Below are positions 1-12,500 of a DNA stretch of 64,000 nt, piece after piece; position 1 is the first letter of the stretch; the number at the start of each line of letters is the position of its first letter. The notes beneath the pieces were generated by a model. The model ran no database searches. It saw nothing but the letters and a program-made list of their open reading frames with translations, and was not told the origin of the DNA. The translations under genes were made by a program, and so were the position numbers. The stretch comes from Avena insularis (taxonomy: Eukaryota > Streptophyta > Magnoliopsida > Poales > Poaceae). The stretch is taken from NCBI GenBank assembly GCA_023614405.1, contig CM042685.1, positions 232,045,661 to 232,109,660 on the forward strand. Reading direction: 5' to 3'.

Positions 1-3000
1 TTCATAGTCTGGCCATGGGAATAGCCAGGGACAAAGCCATGAGTACTCTTTAAGTACTCGCAAACTAATACTAACAAGTAAAAGGGGTTTTTGATAATAT
101 GACACTAGGCTCTAGGGTTGTTTTGCAAAAGCCAGATTTATCTCTACTAAGTTTAGAAGCAACGAATGCTAGTTGAAGTTTTATAACACCTAAGTGGGAA
201 CTTGTATCTCATATCACAACCCTGTTGTGGTCAAGTCAAAGTCTCAGTTCATTTCACAAGTCTTTTGAAAACATCTGACGGGGGAACAGTATGGCCACTC
301 CAACTGTCCATAACCGCGGACGTGGCTATTCGAATAGTTTGACACTCTGCAGAGATTGTACACTTTCACCACAACATTCGATACATCCGTCAGGAACAAA
401 TCCTGAATTCACCATACTCAGTATGCGGATGATCAATCCTAACCTTTCAATTACACGCCCTAGTATAAGCACCTCTCCTGTGAGTTTGGCCTCCCAACCA
501 TGACCAACTGTCATCTTGGGTACTACACAGGTGGACAATCTTCACAAGGTAGCCTCAGCTCAGACCTTGGCCGTGAGGGAACTAATACTAAGGTATATAA
601 GTTTCCAGTCAAGCCCTACCCAATTCTCGGGTATTGTGGTTGTATGATAAAAATTGGAATGGTATCGCATCCAGACAACCATCAGTTTTAAAAAGGGCTA
701 AGGCTCATGCCTTAACATTTTCATCACCAAAATCATCAGGTGTTCGGAAACTCATGTCCAAAACATTTCAATAGAATGATCCATCATTCCAAGGTTTTCA
801 TAACCATTTTTCCACCAAGTATTCCCATCTAAAGTTGATCAATTTTTATGCTTAGCACTAGCATCTACAAGTGGGGGTAAGCACTAATGAGAGGTGGTAA
901 ACTAGTGGAGTTTAACTACGTTTAATCTTATGCCTTAGGATGACATAAGGATTATCTAGCTTAGGCCAAATTTTATGCTCTTTATGCAACCTTAAATTAT
1001 CTTTCTAATATCTACAATTCACTTAAGTAAGCTCTAGTACTAGCTTTGATAAAGAAATAAAGTATAAAGCTTGTAAGTAAAACTAGGATTGGTTTATCAA
1101 GTGGATATGATCACATATGCTTAAGGCATATAGTGGTCATGGTAACAAGCAAGTATTATCTTGCATTAGTAGGGTATCTTGCAAGTGTTAGCTTGCACAT
1201 TCAACTAGTAGTATTAGGCTTGCCTTGTGCAGAGCAGTGGTTGAAGTTCTCCTCGGCTTCTTCTTCATAGAATCCTCCTTCCTCCTCGTATCTGTGGTCG
1301 GTACTAGCGTCTATGAATAAATACGAGGTACACAATCACCAAACAATACTTAACTACTTTCAATCATCACACAAAAGGGTCCTATAGATGATCTAACATC
1401 ATCTCTAACATTACAAGATTAAGGCTTGGTTTAATTCCTTTTATTTTTGGAAAAGTAATTTCTACTCATTGAAAGACTACTTAAGATTTAATATTCTCCA
1501 AACCAAACATGGGATCATGTTGACACATGTCACCACCACAAATTTTAGTCCATGGGAAATGTGATTTAAAGTGGTGTCACAATTTAATAAGGTTTTACCC
1601 TTTTATTTTAATTAAATAAAGTGACGAGAAATGCCTATGGGGCATTCTTTTATTACTTGAACATTATTTCTGTAAGTAAACCTATATATTTTTATATATT
1701 CTGAAAGGTATGGTTAAATGTGATTTTTGAGAGTTGGAATCAACTCAAAAGCTATTATGGTTTAAATTTGAAAAATGTTTGAATACAGAAAAGCTTCTGC
1801 CTTGTTATTTTTACCATGGATGATCTACAAATCCAAATGACTTGAATCCAATGGGCTTGGATTCAACATTCCCAGACCTTTCTAACAAAATTGGTTTCAT
1901 TCAATTTGGTTCACTGAATCGACCTGGGTTGATTTTTGAAATTGGGTACAGAAGTGTGTTTGAAATAAAATGGAAAAAGTTAAATTCAAATAACTGGGCT
2001 GCGCGGGAAGCGATACTGGGCCGGCCTGCTAAGCATAGCGCTTTTGCAGGCTGTTTAAGTGGCTGTCCCCACGCATCAGTGAGACGAGGGGGTGCGAAGC
2101 GGTATGGGGCGATGTGGTGCGTTCGATCTGGTTCTAATCCAATGGCTAAGAGTCATCGTCCACGTTGGAAAACGCCGGCGAGACAGAAACCTAGAGCAGC
2201 CAATGAGGGTCGTTGGGGGCTCACCGGGGTTCAGGCGAGGGTCGGCGAGGCGGGCGAACGACGAAGTCGACGACGGCGAACCTCCTGGTACCGGCAGCTT
2301 CTCTGGGCGGCTCAATCTGGCTCCTTCTTCTCCGGCGGCCGCTCGGTGAAATTCGGCGATGTGCTGCTTTCGCCTTACTCGGAGCAGGGTGGCACGATCA
2401 GTGAGGAGAGGGGAGTGAGATGGTGTGCTCAATTCGGCTGGGGGTGGCCTCTATTTATAGTGGAGCGAGGGGACCGACGGGGCACAAGGTGAGCTCATCA
2501 TGGTCGACGGTACAGGCGGCTATCGGCGTGGGCGACGGTAGGGGGAGGTGCGGTGCTCCCTGGCGATGCTCAACGACACGGTGGCGAGACGTGGGGCGGT
2601 GTGGTTTGGTCGGAACGCGACGGTGCTCTGAGCGTGCCTGGCGGAAGATTTAATGGCGCACATCGCGCGTGGTCCCCGCGTGACGGCGTGTCTGCGGGGT
2701 TCTTGGGATGGTGGTGATCACGTATGCCTTGGCGGCGCACGGTCTGTGGGCGTCGGTCGAGCGTGGCGCACGGGGCGTGCTCTCGGCATGGTTGCTGGCG
2801 AGGTTGGCATGGTTCGTGTGTGTGGTCTAGTGGCTGGCAAGGTTCGAGCGGTGGACAGGGAGTGGTGATGGACGGTGGGCTGCCTCCCAGACATGCTGGC
2901 TAAGCTTGGTTCTTCTCCTAGCTTGCTGTCGACATGGGGGTGACAAGTGTGCACTCGGCCTGCTCACCATTGATGGCAATGCCAAGCTTACAGTGATGCT

Positions 3001-3719
3001 AAGGGTGTGCAATTGAGCTAGATGATCTACTAAAGCCTAGTTGCAACCAGAGAGGGAACAAGTTAGGCTTCAATCACTGCTCACAATAGTGTTTGGATTT
3101 TGTTTGATTTGTATCTGCAAGGTGTTTGATGAAATGGCCACAAGAATTCAAGTTTTGAATTTTGAAAAGAATTTTGGTGGGTGTGCTAGGTTGGTGCTGG
3201 TGAGTCTGCAGATGCTTGGGTTTTGAAAGTTGAGCTTGTTTGAGTGGTTTTTGAAAAAGTGGGATCTTCCCATATGATAAAGATTCAATTTTGAACTGTC
3301 ATTTAAACTAGGCATTTAAATGTTTTTGGATGATCACAAAGTGGGCCTTGATACTTTGTTATGAGTACAATCAAGGGGTGCAAATATCCAGAAAAGTTTC
3401 TGTTAGGTTCTGAAAGTTTGAGACAGCCAAAGTAGGCATGGGAGTTAAATTGGTCAAAATGACCATTCACTCATTTAGCTTTGTTTTGATTTATTTGTCT
3501 TTGGGAAAAGTTTGGGAAATGTTTAGATGATGTTTATTTCACCTAAGCAACATTTTACAAGCAAAGAAACACACAATCAAGGTGGTTCAAAAGAAATCAA
3601 AATTGGAATGCATACACACATGCATGCTTTCATATTTTTATTTAGAAAAGTTGTTTGTTAACCCTAAATTTGATGATTAGAGTTTGATGATCCAAGTTTA
3701 GTATTTTTGGGATGTTACA
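1..3719 (-). repeat. 3' LTR of the Tekay-like gypsy, cut by the window edge
   Basis: This copy matches 9857-13548 almost base for base in its AT-rich parts. Read on the minus strand it begins TGTAACATCCC at 3719. The last ~307 bases, present in the other LTR as 9550-9856, lie left of the window. A minus-strand TATA box is at 2452-2459. The GC-rich block at about 2000-2900 carries several short open frames that are antisense or out of register and are not conserved in the sister LTR, so no gene is called here. Confidence 0.93.
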
Positions 3720-3733
3720 AACCTTCCCCCCTT
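3720..3733 (-). other. Polypurine tract of the Tekay-like gypsy
   Basis: On the minus strand the sequence is AAGGGGGGAAGGTT, directly abutting the TG start of the 3' LTR at 3719. This is where plus-strand DNA synthesis is primed during reverse transcription, and its place confirms the element's orientation. Confidence 0.92.
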
Positions 3734-3779
3734 AAACAAAATCTCGTCCCGAGATTTGAAAAAGGATGAAAAAGATTAC

Positions 3780-4193
3780 CTAGGATTTGAAGAGATCGGG
3801 AAACTCTGTCCTGATTTGATCTTCGCGCTCCCAAGTAGCTTCCTCTTCTGTGTGGTTGCTCCACTGAATCTTGAGAAACTTGATGCTTCAGGTTCGGGTA
3901 GTTCTAAAAGCTTCTTCCAAAATACAGATGGGTACTTCAGGATAGGTCAGGTCATCGTTGATCTCTATGGTCTGGTGATCGATGTTCTTGAACACTTCGG
4001 TCTTCTCTGGGACTTCGAGACACTTGCGAAGTAACGAGATATGGAACACATTGTGCACAGCTGACATCTCTTTGGGTAGTTCTAATTGATACGACACTTC
4101 TCCTCGATGGTTCAGAATCTTGAAGGGTCCGATATATCTGGGAGCTAACTTTCCTTTGAGTTGGAAACGCTGCATTCCCTTCAATGGCGACAC
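3780..4193 (-). pseudogene. Integrase C-terminus and chromodomain (gypsy pol 3' end)
   Basis: The frame starts with the integrase C-terminal segment typical of gypsy pol (KLAPRYIGPFKIL, then VHNVFHISLLRKC). It runs into a stop (TGA) at about 3888, just after EAFRTTRT. The same frame then stays open to a TAG at 3780-3782. It encodes a chromodomain core with the hallmark run SNHTEEEATWERED, followed by FPDLF. Chromodomains of this class steer integration toward particular chromatin. The TGA therefore separates the integrase tail from most of the chromodomain. The link to the upstream integrase frame is also broken, by a frameshift near 4200-4270. Confidence 0.85.
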
Positions 4194-4213
4194 CTTCAGA
4201 TAAACAAAATCTC

Positions 4214-4915
4214 CTATGTTGAAGGCGATGTCTCGACGTCTCTTGTCGGCGTAACTCTTACATGCAGGCTGGCGGTCTTGAGGTGCTCACGAATCTTGTG
4301 AACCTTCTCTTCTGCTTCTCGTAGGATGTCGGGTCCGAAAATCTGACTCTCTCCTACTTCCGACCAGTTCAAAGGGGTGCGACACTTCCTTCCATACATG
4401 AATTCAAAGGGGGCCATTTGCAAACTGGCTTGATAACTGTTAATGTATGAAAATTCTGCAAACGGCAGACAGTCTTCGCACTTGGATCCATATTCTAACA
4501 CACATGCTCTCAGCATATCTTCGAGTATTTGGTTTACTCGCTCCGTTTGTCCATCGGTCTGAGGGTGATAAGCGGTACTGAAATCTGGGCGGGTTCCTAA
4601 ACCTTCTTGGACTTTCTTCCAGAATCTCGAGGTAAACCGAGTTCCTCGATCCGATACAATGTTCTTGGGGACTCCATGCAAACTAACTATTCTAGAGATG
4701 TACAACTCCGCTAGCTTCGAACTCTGATATGTGGTCTTAACGGGCAAGAAATGGGCGACTTTGGACAATCGGTCCACTATGACCCAGATAGAGTCATTTC
4801 CCCTACTAGAAGTAGGCAGTCCAGTGATAAAGTCCATTCCAATGGAATCCCATTTCCATTCCGGAATCTGTAATGGTTGCAACAATCCAGCGGGTCTTTG
4901 ATGTCCTGCCTTGAC
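4214..4915 (-). pseudogene. Integrase catalytic core (gypsy pol)
   Basis: This is an rve-type integrase core, which would join the cDNA copy to host DNA. The DDE residues are visible in GMDFITG, VSDRGTRF and TDGQTERVNQ. The later FMYGRKCRTPLNW and the helical EEKVHKIREHLKTA segments are standard for the family. The first Met is at 4885, but the frame continues in register to the stop at 4916, so this is not a separate gene: a nonsense codon (TGA, probably from CGA) splits it from the zinc-binding N-terminus. The frame is lost again near 4265, before the C-terminal domain. Confidence 0.9.
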
Positions 4916-6556
4916 TCACTGACATATATCACACTTGGCGATATAGCTTCCGATTTCTCTCTTCATCTTATGCCACCAAAATTGCTCTTTTAAATCTTGA
5001 TACATCTTAGTTCCTCCGGGATGGATAGAATAAAGAGTATCATGAGCCTCCTTCAAAATAACTTCTTTCAACTCAGAATCTGATGGTACACAAAGGCGTC
5101 CTTTGTACCACAGAACTCCGTCTTCGTCCTCGGTGAATCCGGGTACTTTGCCTGTACCGATACGATGCTTGATTCCGTCGATACTAGCATTTCCCTTCCG
5201 CGCCTCTTTAATCTGACTGATCAAAGTGGGCTGGAGTTCTATGCTAGCCAAAAATCCTTTACTTACTAATTCCATTCGAAAATCTTCCATCTCTTTGTGC
5301 AAGCTTGGTTGCTCCTTCAAAATCATGGAGTTCAAGCGGCACGGCAATCTACTAAGGGCATCGGCTACCACGTTGGCTTTACCATGGTGATAGTGAATGT
5401 CCAGGTCGTAATCCTTGATTAGCTCAATCCACCTTCTCTGTCTCATATTCAGCTCCTTCTGAGTGAATATATACTTCAGACTCTTGTGATCCGTATAGAT
5501 CTCACAACGGTTTCCCATCAGGTAATGTCTCCATGTCTTCAGGGCTAGAACTACAACTGCGAGTTCGAGGTCATGGGTTGGGTAATTTTGCTCATGTTGT
5601 TTCAGTTGTCGAGATAGATAAGATATAACTTTGCCTTCTTGCATTAGCACACATCCGAGACCGATCTTGGATGCATCACAATACACATCAAAGGGCTTTG
5701 TGATATCCGGCATGATCAAGATTGGGGCTGAAATCAATCTCCGCTTGAGTTCTTGAAAACTCGCTTCACATTTGTCGGTCCATTCAAACTTCTTGTCCTT
5801 CTTCAGCAATTGGGTCATTGGTCTGGTGATACTCGAGAATCCTTCTACGAATTTGCGGTAATATCCCGCCAATCCGAGAAATGCACGAACTTGGGTTTGA
5901 GTGGTTGGGGCCTGCCAATCTTCTACACCTTTCACTTTGGCGGGGTCAACGGAAATTCCTCCGGCTGATACAATGTGACCGAGGAATCCTACCTCCTGTA
6001 ACCAGAACTCACATTTGCTAAACTTTGCATACAGTTGATGCTCTCTAAGGGTTCCAAGAATGGTCCTTAGGTGTATCTCATGTTCTTCTTCCGATTTGGA
6101 ATAAATCAGAATGTCATCGATGAAAACGATGATAAACTTATCCAGGAAGTCCATAAAAATCTTATTCATGAGATTCATGAAATAAGCGGGGGAATTGGTT
6201 AATCCAAAAGACATGACTGTATACTCGTACAATCCATATCTGGTGGTAAAGGCAGTCTTGGGAATATCTTCTGCACGAATCTTGAGTTGATGATAGCCTG
6301 TCCTAAGATCAATCTTAGAAAACACTTTGGCACCGGTCAACTGATCAAACAGATCTTCTATCTTGGGCAAGGGGTATTTGTTCTTGATGGTGACATCATT
6401 CAACTTCCGATAATCCGTACACAAATGGTTACCTCCATCCTTCTTGTCCACGAACAAAATAGGTGATCTCCAAGGTGACGCACTTGGTTGAATCAATCCA
6501 ATTTCCAGCATGGCATCCAGTTGCTTCTTCAGTTCTGCCAGTTCAGACAGGTTCAT
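4916..6556 (-). pseudogene. Reverse transcriptase, RNase H and integrase N-terminus (gypsy pol)
   Basis: This 546-residue open frame is the best-preserved part of the element. The RT fingers and palm occupy roughly residues 10-190, with [21 protein letters not shown] and the active-site box [10 protein letters not shown]. RNase H follows at about 280-400, with [22 protein letters not shown] and NVVADALSR. The end holds the HHCC zinc-binding domain of integrase (HPGGTKMYQ to KCDICQ). The Met at 6556 is internal to the ancestral polyprotein: conserved linker residues continue upstream of it, but in another frame past about 6590. The frame ends at a nonsense TGA. Confidence 0.93.
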
Positions 6557-6704
6557 ACTATAGGGTCTCTGGGCTATGGGTCCGGTTCGGGGATTAGTTC
6601 GATGATAAACTTGATATCCCGATCTGGGGGCATATCGGGCAAAACATCTGGAAATACATCGGGGTATTCACAGACTATCCGGACTTGGTCAATGGTAGGT
6701 TGGG

Positions 6705-7307
6705 CTATACTCTTGTTGCATTTGAATTGGCGAGGTAAGGTTTCAGATATATGCTCATCGATATTCCGATGCTGGTCATGGTTATGGCTTTCTTGGCACA
6801 GTCAATCAATCCTTTATGTTTGGACATCCAATCCATTCCTAGTACTACTTCCAAACCTTTAGTTCCGAGTACTATCAGATTTGCATAAAAATCTATGCCA
6901 TGGATTCGGATAGGGACGGCTTTGCAAATTTTCCTAGCCTTGGTGGTTGATCCGGGAATTTGAACAATCATAACATGCTTCAGTTTGGTTGGTTGAATTT
7001 TACTAGTGCATGCAAATTCTTCGGTGACAAATGAGTGCGATGCACCAGAATCAAACAACACTCGTGCAAGTACTGAATTAACATAAAACATACCCAGCAC
7101 GACGTCTGGCGCTTCCTGAGCTTCTTCAGCATGCATGAGGAAAAGACAGTCGTTGCGGTTGAGCGAATTCCCTGGGGCAAATCTCCTTCCGGGCTGAACA
7201 CGACGCTGTTGCTGAGCTGGGGCAATGGCATTGGGTGCTGCGGCATTCTTCTTGTTGGGGCACTCGTTGGAATAGTGGCCTTTATTTCCACAGTCATAAC
7301 AAGTCAC
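6705..7307 (-). pseudogene. Gag zinc knuckle and retroviral-type protease
   Basis: A CCHC knuckle opens the frame (CYDCGNKGHYSNEC), the nucleic-acid-binding motif of Gag. The aspartic protease follows, with its catalytic box VLFDSGASHSF and the downstream VVLGMDWM flap segment. The frame overlaps the gag frame by 14 bases and is shifted relative to it, so the original gag-knuckle continuity is broken by a small indel near 7300. A second shift near 6700 leads toward the RT frame. The 6557-6704 stretch holds the PR-RT linker in mixed frames. Confidence 0.87.
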
Positions 7308-8292
7308 TTGCGACTTGTCCTTTCTTTACTCTGAGTACAGCATTGCTTCCAGTTCTCGGGGCAGTGTTGGGGTTGGCAGTAGCATTGTTGTTGTTGAACT
7401 TGGGTGGGGAACGGTTGAAATTGCTAGAGTTGCCGGGGTTGTTGTGATTTCCTCCGGGCCTAGGGTTTCCACGGTTGGGATAGGTCGGACGGTTCATCGG
7501 GGGTCTGTTGGTTCTTGGAGCAAATCCGGGAGATGGGTTAGGGCGATACTTTGGGGTCTGATGGGTTCCTGGCTGATGCATCATGCGACGCTTGCGGTTC
7601 TCATTGGCTTGGTTGATCTTTCCTTCCATTTGGATGGCAGAGTCGACCAGGGCTTCAATATCGGCAAAGGGGATATTGACTAACAACATCTGCATCTCAT
7701 CATGCAGACCATTCAGTAATCTTTCTTTCTTCTTGGCTTCGGTGTTTATCTCATCCGGGGCATACCTAGCTAATGACAAGAATTTGTCACGGTATTCCAC
7801 TACGGTCATTCTCCCTTGCTTTAGTTCTCTGAACTCGTCTCTCATTCTCTTGATCAAACCCGAGGGCACATGGGTTCTGCTAAACTTGACCTTGAATTCC
7901 TCCCAGGTCATCATCTGGCCTCCGATCATTGCACGAACACTGTTCCACCATGCCCTGGCATCTCCGGCTAGATAGTGGGTGGCGAACAGAACTTTCTCGT
8001 TGGCTTCCACTCCGGCGACTTCTAGGTTATTTCCCATGGTTTGCAGCCAACCATCGGCGTCTAGGGGTTCTTCTGACTTAGTGAAAACAGGTGGGTTGGT
8101 ATTCTGGAAGTTCTTGAGCTTAGATCCATGGTTGTCCTGATTTCCGTGGCCTTGGTTGTTGTGGGCAAGCTGGGCTATCTGCTGCAGGGTGGCTAGGTTG
8201 GCTTGACGTTCCGCTCTTTCAGCCAGCGTCGAAGTCAACATTTGCGATCTGCAACATCGGATCGAGGATGAACCACTTCCTCCACGTGGCAT
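7294..8292 (-). pseudogene. Gag capsid (gypsy)
   Basis: The 332-residue frame holds a Retrotrans_gag-type capsid domain at about residues 65-190. It is recognisable by DADGWLQTMG, the ARAWWNSVR helix, MTWEEFKVKF and the VVEYRDKFLSLARYAP segment. A Pro/Asn/Gly/Arg-rich nucleocapsid tail follows, low in complexity and basic. The Met at 8292 (MPRGGSG) is the likely start, since it precedes the domain and no upstream coding similarity is visible between 8293 and 8528. The zinc knuckle that should follow is displaced to another frame. Confidence 0.9.
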
Positions 8293-8528
8293 CTGAAGAT
8301 TGAGATAGATCGTGAGAAAAGAGGGAAATTTCTAAGGTTTTGGGTCTTTGAAAAGTTTTTAAAGTTTGACTCAGATTTTTCTAGCAACTTGCTTTTTCAT
8401 TCATTCATTCATAGCACACGATACAACACACACCACAACAAAGAAAAACAGATGGTTTTAAGAACCATTCTGAAAACTACGATACAGTGGGTCCGAATAC
8501 TACTCACTACGCTAGTGCTCAAGTGCTA

Positions 8529-9319
8529 CTACTCCTCGGAATCTGTGGCTTCGTCATCCTCATCATCATCGATGAAGGCGAAATCATCCTCATCGGTGAA
8601 GAAATCCATAGCCTGATCCTCCAGAAAATCATCATCATCGCTGAGGTAGGAGTAGGGGTCTCCACGAAGATCCTCTCCGGCATTCTCCCTTTCCTCTAAC
8701 TGCATGTCTCTCTCGTGGATGGTCTCCTCCAAAGATGAGATACGGTGGCGAAGACGGGCAATAATGCGCTCCTTCTTGTCGAGCTGACGGCGGCGAGACT
8801 TGCGATCCTTTGCTAGCATGGCGATGGTTTGGTCCTTCGTCTTGATGATGGCAGACTTGTGGTTGGAGTAGTCACGGCAGTTATCCAACTCCTGCTGATG
8901 ATCGTACATCATGAAGCTGAGGTGGTCCACTTGGGTCTTCTGCTCAGGGTGATATGGGGCTTCCAGTGGTTGTCCATTAGCATCACACCTTGGGCAAAAC
9001 TCAAAGCGAGTACCTTTGATCTGATTGATACTCTGCCCACAGCGACGGGAAAGAGCATCCTGCATGGCCCTGGCAAGTCCATCGAGCCAGTTGTTCTCTC
9101 TTAAGGTAAACTGAATTCCTTCCGCAGTGGGAGGTTCAATCTTTCCTCGGAGACTTGCAACAATTATCCACTGCAGATCTTCTCCTCCTTGTCATTGAGC
9201 TGAGCTCCGAAGAACTCGGGGTGCGGACGCTCCAGAAGTTCCGAAAGCTGATCCAAATCCCTCTCAAAGATAAGGTATCCTCCATTCCCCGATTGCGGAA
9301 GCTCCTACTTCACGTCCAT
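8529..9319 (-). pseudogene. Extra ORF upstream of gag: coiled-coil protein with acidic tail
   Basis: This ORF lies in sense between the PBS and gag, where most gypsy elements have only leader. The open part (9065 to 8529) gives 178 residues. It has a CPRC pair near residue 28, a Lys/Arg/Glu-rich predicted coiled coil at about 75-135, and a strongly acidic C-terminus ending DDDEDDEATDSEE. Coding sequence continues upstream: in-frame codons without a Met run back to a stop at 9192-9194. A second frame from an ATG at 9317-9319 reads protein-like (ELPQSGNGGYLIFERDLDQL) and breaks near 9170-9190. That frame also has a TAG at codon 5. The original product was therefore about 260 residues. No enzyme motif is seen and its function is unknown. 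Confidence 0.7.
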
Positions 9320-9534
9320 CTATAAGAATATAGGATGAGTAAGTCAGTAGAGTGATCAAGTGTGTCAAAATTTTATGTATTTTGCAAGAGTTTTTGAGGA
9401 ACATGAATTTTCATGAAAGAATCAAAGGGATAAGAATAAGAATAAGTTTTTGTAAATATTTGTTTTCTTTGGTTTTGAAACTAAGTTTTTGATTCAAACG
9501 TCCATTCTAACTAGGGTCTCCTATGGTCAGGATG

Positions 9535-9546
9535 GCTCTGATACCA
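9535..9546 (-). other. Primer binding site, initiator tRNA-Met
   Basis: The minus strand reads TGGTATCAGAGC, the complement of the 3' end of plant initiator tRNA-Met. It lies three bases inside the 5' LTR edge at 9550. It fixes the 5' end of the element on the right-hand side. Confidence 0.93.
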
Positions 9547-9549
9547 ACT

Positions 9550-12500
9550 TGTCAACACCCGGAGTTTTAATCCCAGATGCCTGTTATGCCATACATCGCA
9601 ATCCCAGGATTACCATTTTTGCGAGACATAACAGAATTGGATACCATAGTACATCATCCATTACAAACCGTACATAAGTTCTTACACAAATAGGGATCTC
9701 ATGATCCAGTTCTTAATACAACTTCAAGCAGCGGAACACGTAATAATATAGCGATGGCGTGGTGAGCTCCATCTTGAGGTCACGAGGCAATGCTGACGAT
9801 GGGAGATGATCCTAGTTGTCGTAACCTTCCCGGGGTCCATCCTCCAGGTACTCCTCTTCATAGTCTGGCCATGGGAATAGCCAGGGACAAAGCCATGAGT
9901 ACTCTTTAAGTACTCGCAAACTAATACTAACAAGTAAAAGGGGTTTTTGATAATATGACACTAGGCTCTAGGGTTGTTTTGCAAAAGCCAGATTTATCTC
10001 TACTAATTTTAGAAGCAACGAATGCTAGTTGAAGTTTTATAACACCTAAGTGGGAACTTGTATCTCATATCACAACCCTGTTGTGGTCAAGTCAAAGTCT
10101 CAGTTCATTTCACAAGTCTTTTGAAAACATCTGACGGGGGAACAGTATGGCCACTCCAACTGTCCATAACCGCGGACGCGGCTATTCGAATAGTTTGACA
10201 CTCTGCAGAGATTGTACACTTTCACCACAACATTCGATACATCCGTCAGGAACAAATCCTGAATTCACATACTCAGTATGCGGATGATCAATCCTAACCT
10301 TTCAATTACACGCCCTAGTATAAGCACCTCTCCTGTGAGTTTGGCCTCCCAACCATGACCAACTGCCATCTTGGGTACTGCACAGGTGGACAATCTTCAC
10401 AAGGTAGCCTCAGCTCAGACCTTGGCCGTGAGGGAACTAATACTAAGGTATATAAGTTTCCAGTCAAGCCCTACCCAATTCTCGGGTATTGTGGTTGTAC
10501 GATAAAATTGGAATGGTATTGCATCCAGACAACCATCAGTTTTAAAAAGGGCTAAGGCTCATACCTCAACATTTTCATCACCAAAATCATCAGGTGTTCG
10601 GAAAAACATATACAAAACATTTCAATAGAATGATCCATGATTCCAAGGTTTTCATAACCATTTTTCCACCAAGTATTCCCATCTAAAGTTGATCAAGTTT
10701 TATGCTTAGCACTAGCATCTAAAAGTGGGGGTAAGCACTAATGAGAGGTGGTAAACTAGTGGAGTTTAACTACGTTTAATCTTATGCCTTAGGATGACAT
10801 AAGGATTATCTAGCTTAGGCCAAATTTTATGCTCTTTATGCAACCTTCAATTATCTTTCTAATATCTACAATTCACTTAAGTAAGCTCTAGTACTAGCTT
10901 TGATAAAGAAATAAAGTATAAAGCTTGTAAGTAAAACTAGGATTGGTTTATCAAGTGGATATGATCACATATGCTTAAGGCATATAGTGGTGATGGTAAC
11001 AAGCAAGTATTAGCTTGCATTAGTAGGGTATCTTGCAAGTGTTAGCTTGCACATTCAACTAGTAGTATTAGGCTTGCCTTGTGCAGAGCAGTGGTTGAAG
11101 TTCTCCTCAGCTTCTTCTTCGTAGAATCCTCCTTCCTCCTCGTATCCTTGGTCGATACTAGCGTCTATGAATAAATACGAGGTACACAATCACCAAACAA
11201 TACTTAACTACTTTCAATCATCACACAAAAGGGTCCTATAGATGATCTAACATCATCTCTAACATTACAAGATTAAGGCTTGGTTTAATTCCTTTTATTT
11301 TTGGAAAAGTAATTTCTACTCATTGAAAGACTACTTAAGATTTAATATTCTCCAAACCAAACATGGGATCATGATGACACATTGCATCACCACATATTTT
11401 AGTCCATGGGAATGTGATTTAAAGTGGTGTCACAATTTAATAAGGTTTTACCCTTTTATTTTAATTAAATAAACTGACTAGAAATGCCTATGGGGCATTC
11501 TTTTATTACTTGAACATTATTTCTGTAAGTAAACCTATATATTTTTATATATTCTGAAAGGTATGGTTAAATGTGATTTTTGAGAGTTGGAATCAACTCA
11601 AAAGCTATTATAGTTTAAATTTGAAAAATGTTTGAATGCAGAAAAGCTTCTGCCTTGTTATTTTTACCATGGATGATCTACAGATCCAAATGACTTGAAT
11701 CCAACGGGCTTGGATTCAACATTCCCAGACCTTTCTAACAAAATTGGTTTCATTCAATTTGGTTCACTGAATTGACCTGGGTTGATTTTTGAAATTGGGT
11801 ACAGAAGTGTGTTTGAAATAAAATGGAAAAAGTTAAATTCAAATAACTGGGCTGCGCGGGAAGCGATACTGGGCCGGCCTGCTAAGCATAGCGTTTTCGC
11901 AGGATGTTTAAGTGGCTGTCCCCATGCGTCAGTGAGACGAGGGGGTGCGAAGCGGTATGGGGCGATGTGGTGCGTTCGATCTGGTTCTAATCCAACGGCT
12001 GAGAGTCATCGTCGACGTTGGGAAACGCCGGCGAGACAGAAACCTAGAGCGGCCAGTGAGGGTCGTTGGGGGCTCACCGGGGTTCTGGCGAGGGTCGGCT
12101 AGGCGAGCGACGGCGAACCTCCTGGTACCGACAGCTTCTCTTGGGGTGGCTCCAATCGCTGGCTCCCTTCTTCTCCAGCAGCGGCAGGCTCCGGTGAAAT
12201 TCCGGCGATGTGCTGCTCGCCTTGCTCCGGGAACGGGGTGGCACGATCAGTGAGGAGAGGGGAGTGAGATGGTGTGCTCAATTCGGCTGGGGGTGGCCTC
12301 TATTTATAGTGGAGCGAGGGGACCGACGGGGCGCAAGGTGAGCTCGTCATGGTTGACCAGCGGTGGGGCCGCTATGGCGTAGGGGTGGTGCGGTGCTCCC
12401 TGGCGATGCTCAACGACACGGTGGCGAGACGTGGGGCGGTGTGGTTTGGTCGGAACGCGACGGTGCTCTGAGCGTGCCTGACGGAAGATTTAATGGCGCC

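Noticed and set aside
1842..2492. 216-codon plus-strand ORF in the left gypsy LTR
   Set aside because: It lies in the GC-rich LTR block, antisense to the element, overlapped by long ORFs in other frames, and it is broken in the sister LTR (11782-12102). No family motif is visible.
9535..9546. Possible tRNA gene at the initiator-Met match
   Set aside because: Only the 3'-end complement is present, next to an LTR; no cloverleaf can be formed. The same holds for 51675-51687.
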